Assembly: GCF_900094795.1 (NCBI RefSeq)
Contig: NZ_FMBC01000030.1
Location: 1 to 63,678 of the forward strand
Length of the DNA stretch: 63,678 nt
DNA from: Kosakonia oryziphila
Lineage (GTDB): Bacteria; Pseudomonadota; Gammaproteobacteria; Enterobacterales; Enterobacteriaceae
Reading direction: 5' to 3'
A program made the position numbers and the translations under genes. This document shows positions 50,651 to 58,427 of the stretch, one piece after another. Numbering within the stretch: the stretch's first letter is position 1; each line of letters begins with the position of its first letter. The notes below the pieces were generated by a model. The model saw only the letters and a program-made list of their open reading frames with translations. It was not told the DNA's origin and made no database searches.

Positions 50651-51530
50651 GTTTTTACTGCATATTCTTTGCCTTGCCGGGATATATGCCATCGTCGCGC
50701 TTGCCCTGAATTTACAGGCAGGTTACGCCGGTTTGTTGAATTTCGGTCATATCGTGTTTGTCGGAACCGGCGCTTATGCCATAGGTCTGGGAAGCAATTT
50801 GGGGTTACCGCTGTGGCTGGTGATCCCGGCCGGGTTACTGTGTGCCATTGCTATCAGCGCGCTGATGACGTTGCTGGGCCGCCAGCTCACGGCGGATTAC
50901 TGGGGCATTGCCACGCTGGCGCTGGCTGAAATCATCCGTATTGCGGTCGTCAATGAAGATCGTCTGACGGGCGGCGCGCAGGGAATTGGCGGGCTGTCCG
51001 CGCCCTGGTCAACCGGTGATATCGTCACCGATACGCGTATCTTCGCAGTCATTATCCTGCTCAGCGTGATCGTCGCCACGCTCGCCAGCCTGCGGATCGG
51101 CGCCAGCCGGTTTGGCCGGGCGCTGCGGCTGATGCGCGAGCAACCTCAATTAGCGATCTGCATGGGCTATGCGCTGCCGTGGCTGAAATGCCGGGCGTTA
51201 ATGAGTAGCGCGGTAATGTGTTGTCTGGCTGGCATGTTACTGGCCTGGTACACCGACTATGTCAGCCCGGATTATTTGCTCTCGTCGGAAACCTTTCTTA
51301 TCTGGAGCATGGTGATGATCGGCGGTATTGGCAATGTGCGCGGTGTGCTGTTGGGCGTATTGCTGGTGGAAGGGCTGTATAACTTTATCCCCTTCGCAAA
51401 AGACTATTTCCATATCAGTTCCGATCTGGCTGGCGCTTTGCGCCTGGGATTGGTTGGTCTGGCTTTATTACTGTGTCTGCTCACCCGGCCTGGCGGCCTG
51501 TTACCGGAAAAATTAAGGACTTTATCATGA
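50643..51530 (+). CDS. Branched-chain-type ABC importer permease (LivM-like)
   Basis: A 295-aa polytopic protein with a probable GTG start (MSEFLLHILCLAGIYAIVAL), overlapping the first permease. NLQAGYAGLLNFGHIVFVG, RALRLMREQPQLAICMGY and WSMVMIGGIGNVRGVLLG fit LivM. It ends in a 4-base overlap with the ATPase gene. Confidence 0.92.
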   Translation: MSEFLLHILCLAGIYAIVALALNLQAGYAGLLNFGHIVFVGTGAYAIGLGSNLGLPLWLVIPAGLLCAIAISALMTLLGRQLTADYWGIATLALAEIIRIAVVNEDRLTGGAQGIGGLSAPWSTGDIVTDTRIFAVIILLSVIVATLASLRIGASRFGRALRLMREQPQLAICMGYALPWLKCRALMSSAVMCCLAGMLLAWYTDYVSPDYLLSSETFLIWSMVMIGGIGNVRGVLLGVLLVEGLYNFIPFAKDYFHISSDLAGALRLGLVGLALLLCLLTRPGGLLPEKLRTLS

Positions 51531-52306
51531 GCCGTTTGCTTGAAGTGGCTGACGTCAGCAAAGCCTTTGGCGGCAACCAGGTACTAACATCCGTGTCATT
51601 TACGCTGGAGAAGGGCGAAATCCTTGGCCTGCTTGGGCCGAATGGTTCCGGTAAAAGCACGCTGCTCAATACCATTTCCGGGTTTACCCGACCGGATGGC
51701 GGCAGCATTACATTTGATGGTCGCTCCATTGCTAGTCAGCCCAGCCACCGGATCATCCAGGCAGGCATTGCGCGTACCTTCCAGCTTCCCGTCATGCCGG
51801 AAAAGATGAGCGTTATGGAAGTCGTGATGACGGCGGGTACTCGTCAGCACGGGTTATTCAACGGCCTGCTGGGGCTGGCCTCCGGGCGTAAAGCCGAACA
51901 GGAAGACAGAGCCCGCGCCCGCGAATTACTGGATATATTATTGTTAACCAAAGTTAAAGACTTGCCTGCTGCGGCGCTTTCCGGAGGACAGAAAAAATTA
52001 CTGGGCATTGCCTGTGCACTGATGGGCAAACCGACGCTTCTGATGCTGGATGAGCCCATGGCCGGCGTGCACCCAAAATTACGCCAGGAGCTGGTCGAAA
52101 CGCTGGTCAACCTGAGCCATCAGGGCATTTCACTTTTGGTCATTGAACACGATATGCACTTTATCAACACCTTGTGCCAGCGCTGCATTGTGCTGGATCG
52201 CGGGCAGATTGTCGCCAGTTGCCGCCCGGACGAGTTGGCGCAGAACCAACAGGTGCTGGAGGCTTACCTGGGGCACAGCACCGCAACATTGCAGGAGGCC
52301 GTATGA
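51527..52306 (+). CDS. Branched-chain-type ABC importer ATPase (LivG-like)
   Basis: A 259-aa ATPase. Walker [18 protein letters not shown]-loop region RTFQLPVMPEKMSVMEVV, signature LSGGQKKLLGIACAL, Walker B LLMLDEPMAG and switch His in VIEHDMHFI are all intact. The ATG at 51527 gives the normal length. It overlaps the second ATPase by 4 bases (ATGA). Confidence 0.94.
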   Translation: MSRLLEVADVSKAFGGNQVLTSVSFTLEKGEILGLLGPNGSGKSTLLNTISGFTRPDGGSITFDGRSIASQPSHRIIQAGIARTFQLPVMPEKMSVMEVVMTAGTRQHGLFNGLLGLASGRKAEQEDRARARELLDILLLTKVKDLPAAALSGGQKKLLGIACALMGKPTLLMLDEPMAGVHPKLRQELVETLVNLSHQGISLLVIEHDMHFINTLCQRCIVLDRGQIVASCRPDELAQNQQVLEAYLGHSTATLQEAV

Positions 52307-53022
52307 TTACCCTTGAAAACGTGGTCGCCGGTTATACCCCTGGGATTGATATTCTGCATGGTATTTCATTGCACGTTGAACAGGCGGAAATTGTGACGCT
52401 GCTGGGACCAAATGGCTGCGGCAAGTCCACCTTGCTGAAATCGATTGCCGGTTTTGTCTCCCCGCGTCAAGGGCGGGTCGAAATTGATGGACGGGAAACG
52501 GCAAAAATTCCGGTACACCGGAAAATCCGTGAATGTGCACTCGGTTTTGTCCCACAACTGGACAACGTCTTCAACAATCTGACCGTGGCAGAAAATCTGC
52601 AAACCGGGGGACAGTTTTTACCGCCCGGACAGCGTAAGCAGCGGATGGCGCAACTGGCGGAACATTACCCGGTGTTACATAAAAAGTGGCAATCACCCGC
52701 GTCCGCGCTTTCTGGCGGTGAGAGACAAATTCTCGCGCTGGCCAGGGCTCTGATGCCTGAACCTGCGGTACTGCTGCTTGATGAACCGTCGGCCGGGCTA
52801 TCGCCGAAAATGCTGACGGAAGTGTTTAGCGCCATACAAACCATCCGCCGCCAGGAAAAAGTGACCATTTTGATGGTTGAGCAGAATGCCATGGAGGCAC
52901 TGCACATTTCCGACCGGGCTTATGTACTGGCGCTGGGAAAAGTGGCGATGGAGGGCAGCGCGCGGGATCTGCTGGACGACCCCCGTATGCGCGAGCTCTA
53001 TTTTGGCGGTCGTGCCGCCTGA
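52303..53022 (+). CDS. Branched-chain-type ABC importer ATPase (LivF-like)
   Basis: A 239-aa ATPase. Walker A GPNGCGKSTLLKSIAGF, Q-loop LGFVPQLDNVFNNLTVAENL, signature LSGGERQILALARAL, Walker B VLLLDEPSAGLS and MVEQNAMEAL are present. It completes the binding protein, two permeases and two ATPases of a full HAAT-family importer. Confidence 0.94.
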   Translation: MITLENVVAGYTPGIDILHGISLHVEQAEIVTLLGPNGCGKSTLLKSIAGFVSPRQGRVEIDGRETAKIPVHRKIRECALGFVPQLDNVFNNLTVAENLQTGGQFLPPGQRKQRMAQLAEHYPVLHKKWQSPASALSGGERQILALARALMPEPAVLLLDEPSAGLSPKMLTEVFSAIQTIRRQEKVTILMVEQNAMEALHISDRAYVLALGKVAMEGSARDLLDDPRMRELYFGGRAA

Positions 53023-53055
53023 CAGGATCAATAAAAAGAACAGAAGGAATACGCC

Positions 53056-53898
53056 ATGCCGATTACACCGGTTATCGATCACGCGGTAATTAATGTCGAT
53101 GAAGAACTGGATCAGGCGCAATGCCTGTTCCAGCGGATGGGGTTTCAGCTCAGCACGCGGGGACACCATTCGATGGGCTCCAGCAACCATCTGGCCATAT
53201 TTGCCGATAACTATCTGGAACTTTTAGGTTATGAGCCTGCCAGGCAGACAGACTCGCGAGGTTTATGGAACGTTGCGCCAGGCCTTGCCGGGCTGGTCTG
53301 GAAAACCGGGGATGCGCATGCGGTATGGCGGCATCTCCAGCAATGCCAACTCGATGGCGAACCTCCAACCCACTTCTTCCGCCCGGTGATACTGCCGGAC
53401 GGCAGTCAGACTGAAGCCCGATTCTGTATCTCGCGGATCCGCGCCAGCGCCGTGGCATACGGTTTCAGTTTTTTCTGCGAACATCAGACGCCGCAAGCCA
53501 TTTGGCAGCCCGCCTGGCAAGTACATCCTAATGGCGTGCAGGCACTGTCCGCGTTCGTTATTGCTTCGCCTCAGCCTGAACAGACACTGGCGCTGTATCG
53601 CCAGTTATTCAGTATAGAGGCTCGTGCGGAGGACAACGGTGGCTATGTGCTTGATTCAGGGAGCTGTTGCCTGCGTATTATCACGCATCAACAGGCAAGC
53701 CTGGAGTTCGCGCTACCGCCTGTCGCTGCGCAGGCACCGGCGAAAATGGTGGCGCTCTGTTTTCAGGTGGCGTCACTGGAGCGGCTCAGACGCTGCCTTA
53801 ACCAGGGCGATATTCAGTGGCGCGAGCAGGGCCATCAGGTGCTGGTGATGCAGCAGCAGGCACACTGGCTGGCGATGCGTTTTGAGGAAAAAGAGTAG
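53056..53898 (+). CDS. VOC-family (glyoxalase-like) protein
   Basis: A 280-aa protein with two VOC beta-alpha-beta units. The first (about residues 4-130) starts PVIDHAVINVDEELDQAQCL with RGHHSMGSSNHLAIFADNYLE, the Glyoxalase_3-like metal-binding pattern (His and Glu). The second (about 165-280) begins HPNGVQALSAFVIASPQPEQ. Such proteins act as dioxygenases, lyases or epimerases on small acids. It follows the importer by 33 bases and is probably the last gene of the same operon. Confidence 0.85.
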   Translation: MPITPVIDHAVINVDEELDQAQCLFQRMGFQLSTRGHHSMGSSNHLAIFADNYLELLGYEPARQTDSRGLWNVAPGLAGLVWKTGDAHAVWRHLQQCQLDGEPPTHFFRPVILPDGSQTEARFCISRIRASAVAYGFSFFCEHQTPQAIWQPAWQVHPNGVQALSAFVIASPQPEQTLALYRQLFSIEARAEDNGGYVLDSGSCCLRIITHQQASLEFALPPVAAQAPAKMVALCFQVASLERLRRCLNQGDIQWREQGHQVLVMQQQAHWLAMRFEEKE

Positions 53899-54057
53899 AA
53901 GGGGAACGCAGGAAGAGACTCCAGGATGTGAAAGGAATCTTTGCTGACGGTTTCTCCTGGTGTACTTCAGGCATAACATTTCAGCCCGGCTGCACTTTCT
54001 GGCAGCCGGCATATTTCGGCGCAAACTTCAGAGGGTGTCATCCACGGTGGCGCTGCC

Positions 54058-54297
54058 TTACTGCGCCACCAGCCACATATCAGCTTCTTCAAACATTTCC
54101 TCGAGCATCCGGTTCAGCTTTTCCCTGTCGTTTTTACTGGCATCGCTGTTCAGCCCGTTGGCCTGCATGGGTTTTACCCGGACATCGGCATCAGGAAACA
54201 GACGATGAACACGCCGGGTAAGTTCATCCAGGATGATTTCCCTGGCACCGGGAAGCCCTTCAACATTGCGTTTGTCATAGACCAGTTCAACGAACAT
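54058..54297 (-). CDS. DinI-like SOS protein
   Basis: A 79-aa protein of the DinI-like family, whose members bind RecA filaments and tune the SOS response. MFVELVYDKRNVEGLPGARE and a helical, acidic C-terminus NDREKLNRMLEEMFEEADMW are characteristic. The ATG at 54297 was chosen because it begins the family domain and follows the LexA box; the open frame continues upstream through the LexA box and was rejected. It resembles phage-borne DinI-like proteins more than chromosomal dinI. Confidence 0.88.
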   Translation of the reverse strand: MFVELVYDKRNVEGLPGAREIILDELTRRVHRLFPDADVRVKPMQANGLNSDASKNDREKLNRMLEEMFEEADMWLVAQ

Positions 54298-54335
54298 TAA
54301 CCATTCCTGTGTGTGAATTAAAAGCGCACTATTTA

Positions 54336-54355
54336 TACTGTATAAAACACCAGTA
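54336..54355. promoter_or_regulatory. LexA box upstream of the dinI-like gene
   Basis: TACTGTATAAAACACCAGTA contains CTG-N10-CAG with an AT-rich core and flanking TA on both sides, a good LexA site. It is 38 bases before the dinI-like ATG. Confidence 0.85.
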
Positions 54356-54465
54356 ATCAACAATGAAAATGAAAGGGGATGGGCTGAAGGTATTTTGTGC
54401 GATGACAATAGGTTGTTTCGTACTATTTTGGCGCGCGAAGTGGGTGAAAGACTAACGGATGCCAG

Positions 54466-54648
54466 ATGATTCAGGGTGACTATTTTCCCCGACTGATGTT
54501 TCCTGAAGATGTTCCCGAGTGGTATTTAACGACCTTCCCAGGGCTTATCGCCCACGAGGAGCATCGTAACGCTTTCGTTTCTGCGGCGCCCCTTGTAGCA
54601 TATGTCACGAATTTTATTGTGGTTGTAGCGTTAGCTCTAAGGAAGTGA
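54466..54648 (+). CDS. Small hypothetical frame before leuE
   Basis: A 60-residue frame beginning [20 protein letters not shown] with a hydrophobic C-terminal segment [12 protein letters not shown]. It overlaps the leuE start by 4 bases. No ribosome-binding site is evident and no family was recognised, so it may be a remnant or chance frame. Confidence 0.3.
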   Translation: MIQGDYFPRLMFPEDVPEWYLTTFPGLIAHEEHRNAFVSAAPLVAYVTNFIVVVALALRK

Positions 54649-55289
54649 GTGTGTTTGCGGAATTTGGTGTTATCAGTTACTGGACTTATTTTATCGGCGC
54701 GATTTTTATCATTCTGGTGCCCGGGCCGAACACCTTTTTTGTGCTGAAAACCAGTATCGCTGGCGGATTACGCAACGGTTATACCGCTGCGGCAGGTGTT
54801 TTTATTGGTGATGCTGTGCTGATGTTTCTCGCATATGCTGGTGTCGCCACGCTGATTAAAACAACACCGGTATTGTTCAATATCGTGCGTTATCTCGGCG
54901 CGATTTATTTGCTCTGGCTTGGCGGCAAAATGCTCTACAGTACCTTTGTGCAGCCTGTGCACCCGCAAAATGATGACGATGCACACAAAGGCGATATTTT
55001 AAAACGCTCGTTGGTGCTGAGCCTGACTAACCCGAAAGCGATTCTGTTTTATGTTTCGTTCTTTGTGCAGTTTATCGATATCCATTATGCGCGGCCCGGT
55101 GTGTCATTTTTTATTCTCGCCAGCACGCTGGAAATAATCAGCTTCTGCTATTTCAGCTTCCTGATTGTGACAGGCTCGTATGTGACGCAATGGGTGAAGA
55201 CAAAAAAACGCTTAACCCGTCTGGGAAATTCGCTGATTGGTTTAATTTTTGTCGGTTTCGCTGCCCGTCTGGCAACGTTGCAATCCTGA
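54645..55289 (+). CDS. leuE: Leucine efflux protein LeuE
   Basis: A 214-aa LysE/RhtB exporter with about six spans. [20 protein letters not shown] is the family signature near the N-terminus. [40 protein letters not shown] and the end [11 protein letters not shown] are nearly the same as E. coli LeuE (YeaS). The start is GTG at 54645 or 54651. It lies in the yea/yoa region as in E. coli, though the intervening genes there differ. Confidence 0.93.
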   Translation: MSVFAEFGVISYWTYFIGAIFIILVPGPNTFFVLKTSIAGGLRNGYTAAAGVFIGDAVLMFLAYAGVATLIKTTPVLFNIVRYLGAIYLLWLGGKMLYSTFVQPVHPQNDDDAHKGDILKRSLVLSLTNPKAILFYVSFFVQFIDIHYARPGVSFFILASTLEIISFCYFSFLIVTGSYVTQWVKTKKRLTRLGNSLIGLIFVGFAARLATLQS

Positions 55290-55326
55290 AGAAGTATTGT
55301 AGAAATAAAAGTCACGCCAGCATTGA

Positions 55327-55375
55327 ACTGACCCCGTCGTGAGGACAGAAACTGTCTACCGGGACGTGGTCACTC
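55327..55375 (+). mobile_element. Solo right end of an IS3-family element (scar)
   Basis: GAACTGACCCCGTCGTGAGG and the following GACAGAAACTGTCTAC correspond to the last transposase codons (…APS-stop) and terminal sequence of the IS fragment at 34953-35229, in the opposite orientation and diverged. Only about 50 bases survive, with no transposase body on the left. It records a past insertion or IS-mediated deletion after leuE. Confidence 0.7.
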
Positions 55376-55502
55376 CCTTTTCCTGTTGCTTATGTACTGA
55401 CAAAATAGTGCATAAAATAATTTCGGTTTAGTCATTATCTTTTTTCAGGGATAAAAGATAATTTCACTTACGGAGCTAAAAAGCGCACGGCAGTAAATTA
55501 AC
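55376..55502. other. Non-coding DNA between the IS scar and the MITE-like repeat
   Basis: AT-rich sequence with no recognised gene, repeat or promoter. Confidence 0.4.
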
Positions 55503-55613
55503 TGTATATACCCCAAATAATTCGGGAGTAAATCCCGATAAGCTTACTCAGCTAAGTAATTCGGATGAGTGAACATAACCAACACACCGCAACTTGAAGT
55601 ATGACGGGTATAT
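55503..55613. repeat. MITE-like intergenic repeat
   Basis: The element starts TATATACCCCAAATAATTCG and ends AACTTGAAGTATGACGGGTA then TA, with TATACCC/GGGTATA inverted ends and a central AATCCCGAT...GAGTGAAC portion. I recognise this as a repeat found between genes in many enterobacterial genomes (Serratia, Yersinia, Erwinia relatives). Compared with the form I recall, this copy appears to lack part of the left arm. Confidence 0.6.
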
Positions 55614-55848
55614 TTATATTTCAGTATAACCACACATAGTATAGATATTTTTATTATTGTTGAAGCTGCAAGGGGAATTGCAGGGGAATATTTCCGCTGA
55701 AACTACAGATCCACCTAAAAGAGTTGTGGCCGGGATCATAAACCTGTTGCTACGCTGTACTGAGAAGTGCCAAATACGCGCCAGATCGTTTTCTGTCGGG
55801 CTGGATTCAGCTACTCTGAAACTCTCTTACTGCGAAAGGATTGTTCTT

Positions 55849-56103
55849 ATGAAAGGTACTGTCGTCCACCACGAACACCGCATTGGCTTTCTTGTGATTC
55901 GCGATGATAAAGGCGAGTTTGCCATCGCAGAGCTGCTGGGAAAATATGATGTTGAGATGGGAGATATCGTTTCAGGAAACCTACACACCAATGGTAATGA
56001 GACGCTGCTTAATCAGACACAGAATGAAGCGATGGAGGTCTGTGTGAAAGGTTATGGATTATCTGAACAGGATGCCATTAGCATGCTTCTGCGTACGCAC
56101 TGA
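55849..56103 (+). CDS. Small hypothetical protein, possible OB-fold/cold-shock-like
   Basis: An 84-aa protein beginning MKGTVVHHEHRIGFLVIRDD and containing GEFAIAELLGKYDVEMGDIV, which reads like a short beta-barrel (S1/cold-shock-like) with GDIV-type turn. The C-terminus GYGLSEQDAISMLLRTH is helical. GAAAGGA precedes the ATG. The frame is open well upstream but that part contains the AT-rich leader. I do not know a named homologue. Confidence 0.65.
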   Translation: MKGTVVHHEHRIGFLVIRDDKGEFAIAELLGKYDVEMGDIVSGNLHTNGNETLLNQTQNEAMEVCVKGYGLSEQDAISMLLRTH

Positions 56104-56212
56104 ATTAATTTACTGTTTTTTATGCGATATATTTTGGTTCCGGCAAATTAATTGCAGAGAAAAAGAGTACCTGTTTTCAGGTGCTGGTTGAAGTTGGGGA
56201 AGGGCAATAAAA

Positions 56213-56254
56213 AGCGGCAGTTTCGACACCAAAACTGCCAGCGAATGTTTTTTT
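56213..56254 (+). terminator. Hairpin after the small hypothetical gene
   Basis: GGCAGTTT and AAACTGCC form an 8-bp stem (56216-56239), with a T-run 8 bases later. The gap before the T-run makes it a weak intrinsic terminator at best. Confidence 0.45.
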
Positions 56255-56277
56255 GAGATTGTTAAAGCGTATATCCG

Positions 56278-56580
56278 TCACTTGCGCACTTTATAGCCTG
56301 TTACCGGATTCAGAGCTAACGCAAATTTTTCTGTGGGAAGATTAATGAATTTGATGATCATCGGCGCTGCGCTTCGTGTACTGTCGGGCAGCCAGTCCGG
56401 GATCTCGTCGGGTGACAGCGGACGTGAAAATAGATATCCCTGCGCAACATCGCAGTCATACTCTTCCAGAATGCGTGCGGTTTCGAGGTCCTCAATCCCC
56501 TCGGCCAGCACCACTTTCTGCGGGAAAAATTTAACGTAGCCCGTATGCAGCGTCAGGTTGATGTCGATATCACCAGCCAC
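56278..56580 (-). pseudogene. C-terminal fragment of an EAL-domain c-di-GMP phosphodiesterase
   Basis: VVLAEGIEDLETARILEEYD then CDVAQGYLFSRPLSPDEIP is the last part of an EAL domain, including the second conserved Glu motif (AEGIE) and the GYLFSRP loop. The EAL signature and most of the barrel are missing, and the preceding GYVKFFPQK belongs to a broken junction. A complete phosphodiesterase cannot be made. Left-over start codons do not rescue it. Confidence 0.85.
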
Positions 56581-56717
56581 TTTCGCCTGCGTGCAGGGTA
56601 AACGTTCTGCCCGTTTCGCAAGCGCCTGCCCAAATAAATGAGACTGTAGAAATCTGTGCAGATGACGCCATCATTCGTTTGGTTGAGTTCTGCGCTGAAA
56701 TAGCAATGTGTCTGGAA

Positions 56718-56792
56718 TTACCACCAGCCCAATTGCGTTCCGGCCACGACGACAATTGCCACAATCAGCATAATGATGGTTGTCTTTCTCAC
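56718..56792 (-). CDS. yoaJ: Small membrane protein YoaJ
   Basis: A 24-codon gene from a GTG start with AAGGAG 5 bases upstream. It reads MRKTTIIMLIVAIVVVAGTQ followed by LGWW, matching the 24-aa E. coli YoaJ, a one-span inner-membrane peptide of unknown role, in length and at most positions. Its position between leuE and yoaF agrees with the E. coli gene order. It is too short for ordinary gene callers. Confidence 0.88.
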   Translation of the reverse strand: MRKTTIIMLIVAIVVVAGTQLGWW

Positions 56793-57035
56793 GAAAACTC
56801 CTTCACCGGCGATATTCGCCAGAAATGAATTGTATAAGAGATAGAGGAAAATCAGATTTTTCTCAAGCTATCCATAGGGGTAAATAAGCTTAATCGAGAC
56901 GAGTAACGTTTTTTTCTTTATTTTTTACCCGATACCTCATCCCGCGCGTATTGCGCGACATTAAATCATGAAAGCAGGGTATTTGATATATCGCGGCGCG
57001 GGAGCAACTGAAATTTACAGGAGAAAATAAAAAAA
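56793..57035. other. Non-coding region upstream of yoaJ
   Basis: No gene was recognised; the partner yoaK found next to yoaJ in E. coli could not be identified here. The region supplies the yoaJ leader on the minus strand. Confidence 0.4.
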
Positions 57036-57057
57036 GCCCCGTTGATAAAGACGGGGC
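57036..57057 (-). terminator. Orphan minus-strand terminator
   Basis: GCCCCGT and ACGGGGC make a 7-bp stem; the minus strand continues TTTTTTTATTTTC, a textbook T-run. No coding frame of any size ends before it on that strand, so it either ends an unannotated small RNA from 57060-57200 or is left from a lost gene. Confidence 0.7.
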
Positions 57058-57214
57058 AAAAACTCATTGATTACGGAATGATGTTCTCTTGGTCATGGGT
57101 GAGAACAAGGCTCACTCTAATGGTCAAAAGTGCAGTAAGAATGAAGAAATCATGGAGATAGCTCCGGCTTGAGGTTATGCTGAATAGCGATTTCGCTTGA
57201 GCCTAAGGAAAAAA

Positions 57215-57463
57215 ATGATGCGCTATGTTTTATGGGGTATGCCGTTTTTAGTGGTCGCTTGTTCCGCACCAAAACCCGATGCGCCATTGCCGCCGCAGAT
57301 CGGCAAAGCCAATCCGGCGGCGGTGTACTGCCAGCAAAAGGGAGGGCAGCGGGTGCCGGTTCAGAGTCCGCAGGGTGTGCGCACCGAGTGTAAATTGCCG
57401 AATGGTGAGGTGATCAATGAATGGGCGTTATGGCGTCGTGATCATCCGCAATCCGGATCGTGA
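57215..57463 (+). CDS. yoaF: DUF333 lipoprotein YoaF
   Basis: An 82-aa lipoprotein with lipobox VVAC (Cys about residue 15). The mature part KANPAAVYCQQKGGQRVPVQ then ECKLPNGEVINEWALWRRDH matches E. coli YoaF and the DUF333 family, with two Cys that may pair. The function is unknown. AAGGAAAAAA precedes the ATG pair; the first ATG (57215) was taken. Confidence 0.9.
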   Translation: MMRYVLWGMPFLVVACSAPKPDAPLPPQIGKANPAAVYCQQKGGQRVPVQSPQGVRTECKLPNGEVINEWALWRRDHPQSGS

Positions 57464-57538
57464 CAGTAGCGGGTAGCCCAGGGTAAACTTCGCTTTCAGA
57501 TTAATCTCACTTTACTGTTGCGAGAGTACCAAAGAAGT

Positions 57539-57844
57539 ATGTTTCAGCTACGAGCGGGCAGCCAGGCCTTAGTGATTGGCGCCCAGACTGCCAATGGCCG
57601 TTGCAATATTGGTAAAGCCGTTGAATTGTTCGGCCTGTGCCAGCCGGGAGAACGTTTTTTAAACCCGGTTAATGGCGTAATAACCGAGATGCCGCGTAAC
57701 ACCGGCCGGGCTTTGTGGCTGGTCACCGGAAATGTCACCGCTTTCGATGGTCAGCAGGGCTTCGCTTTTATCCGGGCTGAGCATCTGATGCCACTGCAAC
57801 CCGACAGCGAACCGCAGGATCTGCGCGAGCGGGTTATCGACTAA
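57539..57844 (+). CDS. Small conserved-looking protein, unrecognised
   Basis: A 101-aa protein beginning MFQLRAGSQALVIGAQTANG and ending LMPLQPDSEPQDLRERVID. Composition and beta-rich pattern suggest a small SH3/OB-like domain. AAAGAAGT lies before the ATG. It overlaps the convergent yeaO gene by 4 bases. I do not recognise a family and assign no function. Confidence 0.65.
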   Translation: MFQLRAGSQALVIGAQTANGRCNIGKAVELFGLCQPGERFLNPVNGVITEMPRNTGRALWLVTGNVTAFDGQQGFAFIRAEHLMPLQPDSEPQDLRERVID

Positions 57845-58188
57845 GTTAACGAGCGTAGCCATTCAGCCAGCACGATGGCATGATTCTGCGCCCCGTTTTT
57901 CGCCGCGTATAACAGTGTAACGGTACCCTTTTTACCCCGCGCCGCGAGCTGTTCGCCTGCCGTTTTTTGTGCATCCAGTTCTTGTCGGTAGGCTTCGCTG
58001 AAGCTGGCGAAATCGAGCAACTCCCCGTGAAAGGCTTTGCGCAGCTCCGTTGATGGTGCCAGCGTTTTGTTCCATTCATCAAAATGCAGATCGGCTTTTT
58101 TTATGCCGCGCGGCCAGAGCCGGTCGACCAGTACCCGGTAACCATCGTCTTTGCTGACGGTGTCATAAACACGTTTACAGTGGATCAT
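57841..58188 (-). CDS. yeaO: DUF488 family protein YeaO
   Basis: A 115-aa protein. IHCKRVYDTVSKDDGYRVLV, DRLWPRGIKKADLHFDEWNK, STELRKAFHG and TLLYAAKNGAQNHAIVLAEW are the conserved parts of DUF488 proteins such as E. coli YeaO. The role is unknown; a uracil-DNA-glycosylase-unrelated, possibly nucleic-acid-binding fold has been suggested only by structure-type comparison. It is convergent with the small gene at 57539. Confidence 0.92.
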   Translation of the reverse strand: MIHCKRVYDTVSKDDGYRVLVDRLWPRGIKKADLHFDEWNKTLAPSTELRKAFHGELLDFASFSEAYRQELDAQKTAGEQLAARGKKGTVTLLYAAKNGAQNHAIVLAEWLRSLT

Positions 58189-58427
58189 TGCTTCTCCCTC
58201 TCTTCAACCGAGGCTATTAATGCCGGTAATTGTTGCGCACTTTAAAACCCATCAGGCAGGCGCTGCTGCCCGGGTGACTCCTGATAATTTGTTCTTGCAC
58301 AACAGATTATTTCATTCTTCGCCGTGATACATGATCTCAATTTTAAGGTGTTGTGATTCCAGTAAAAGACAGCTAATGTGATGTTCCTTATGTTATTCGT
58401 TATTTGCCCCGGCATAAGGACACATTC

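Noticed and set aside
53928..54221. Plus-strand frames antisense to the dinI-like gene
   Set aside because: No family features, and they oppose a well-supported SOS gene with a LexA box.
54298..54408. Extended N-terminus for the dinI-like protein
   Set aside because: The extension would translate the LexA box and promoter; the family domain begins at the ATG at 54297.
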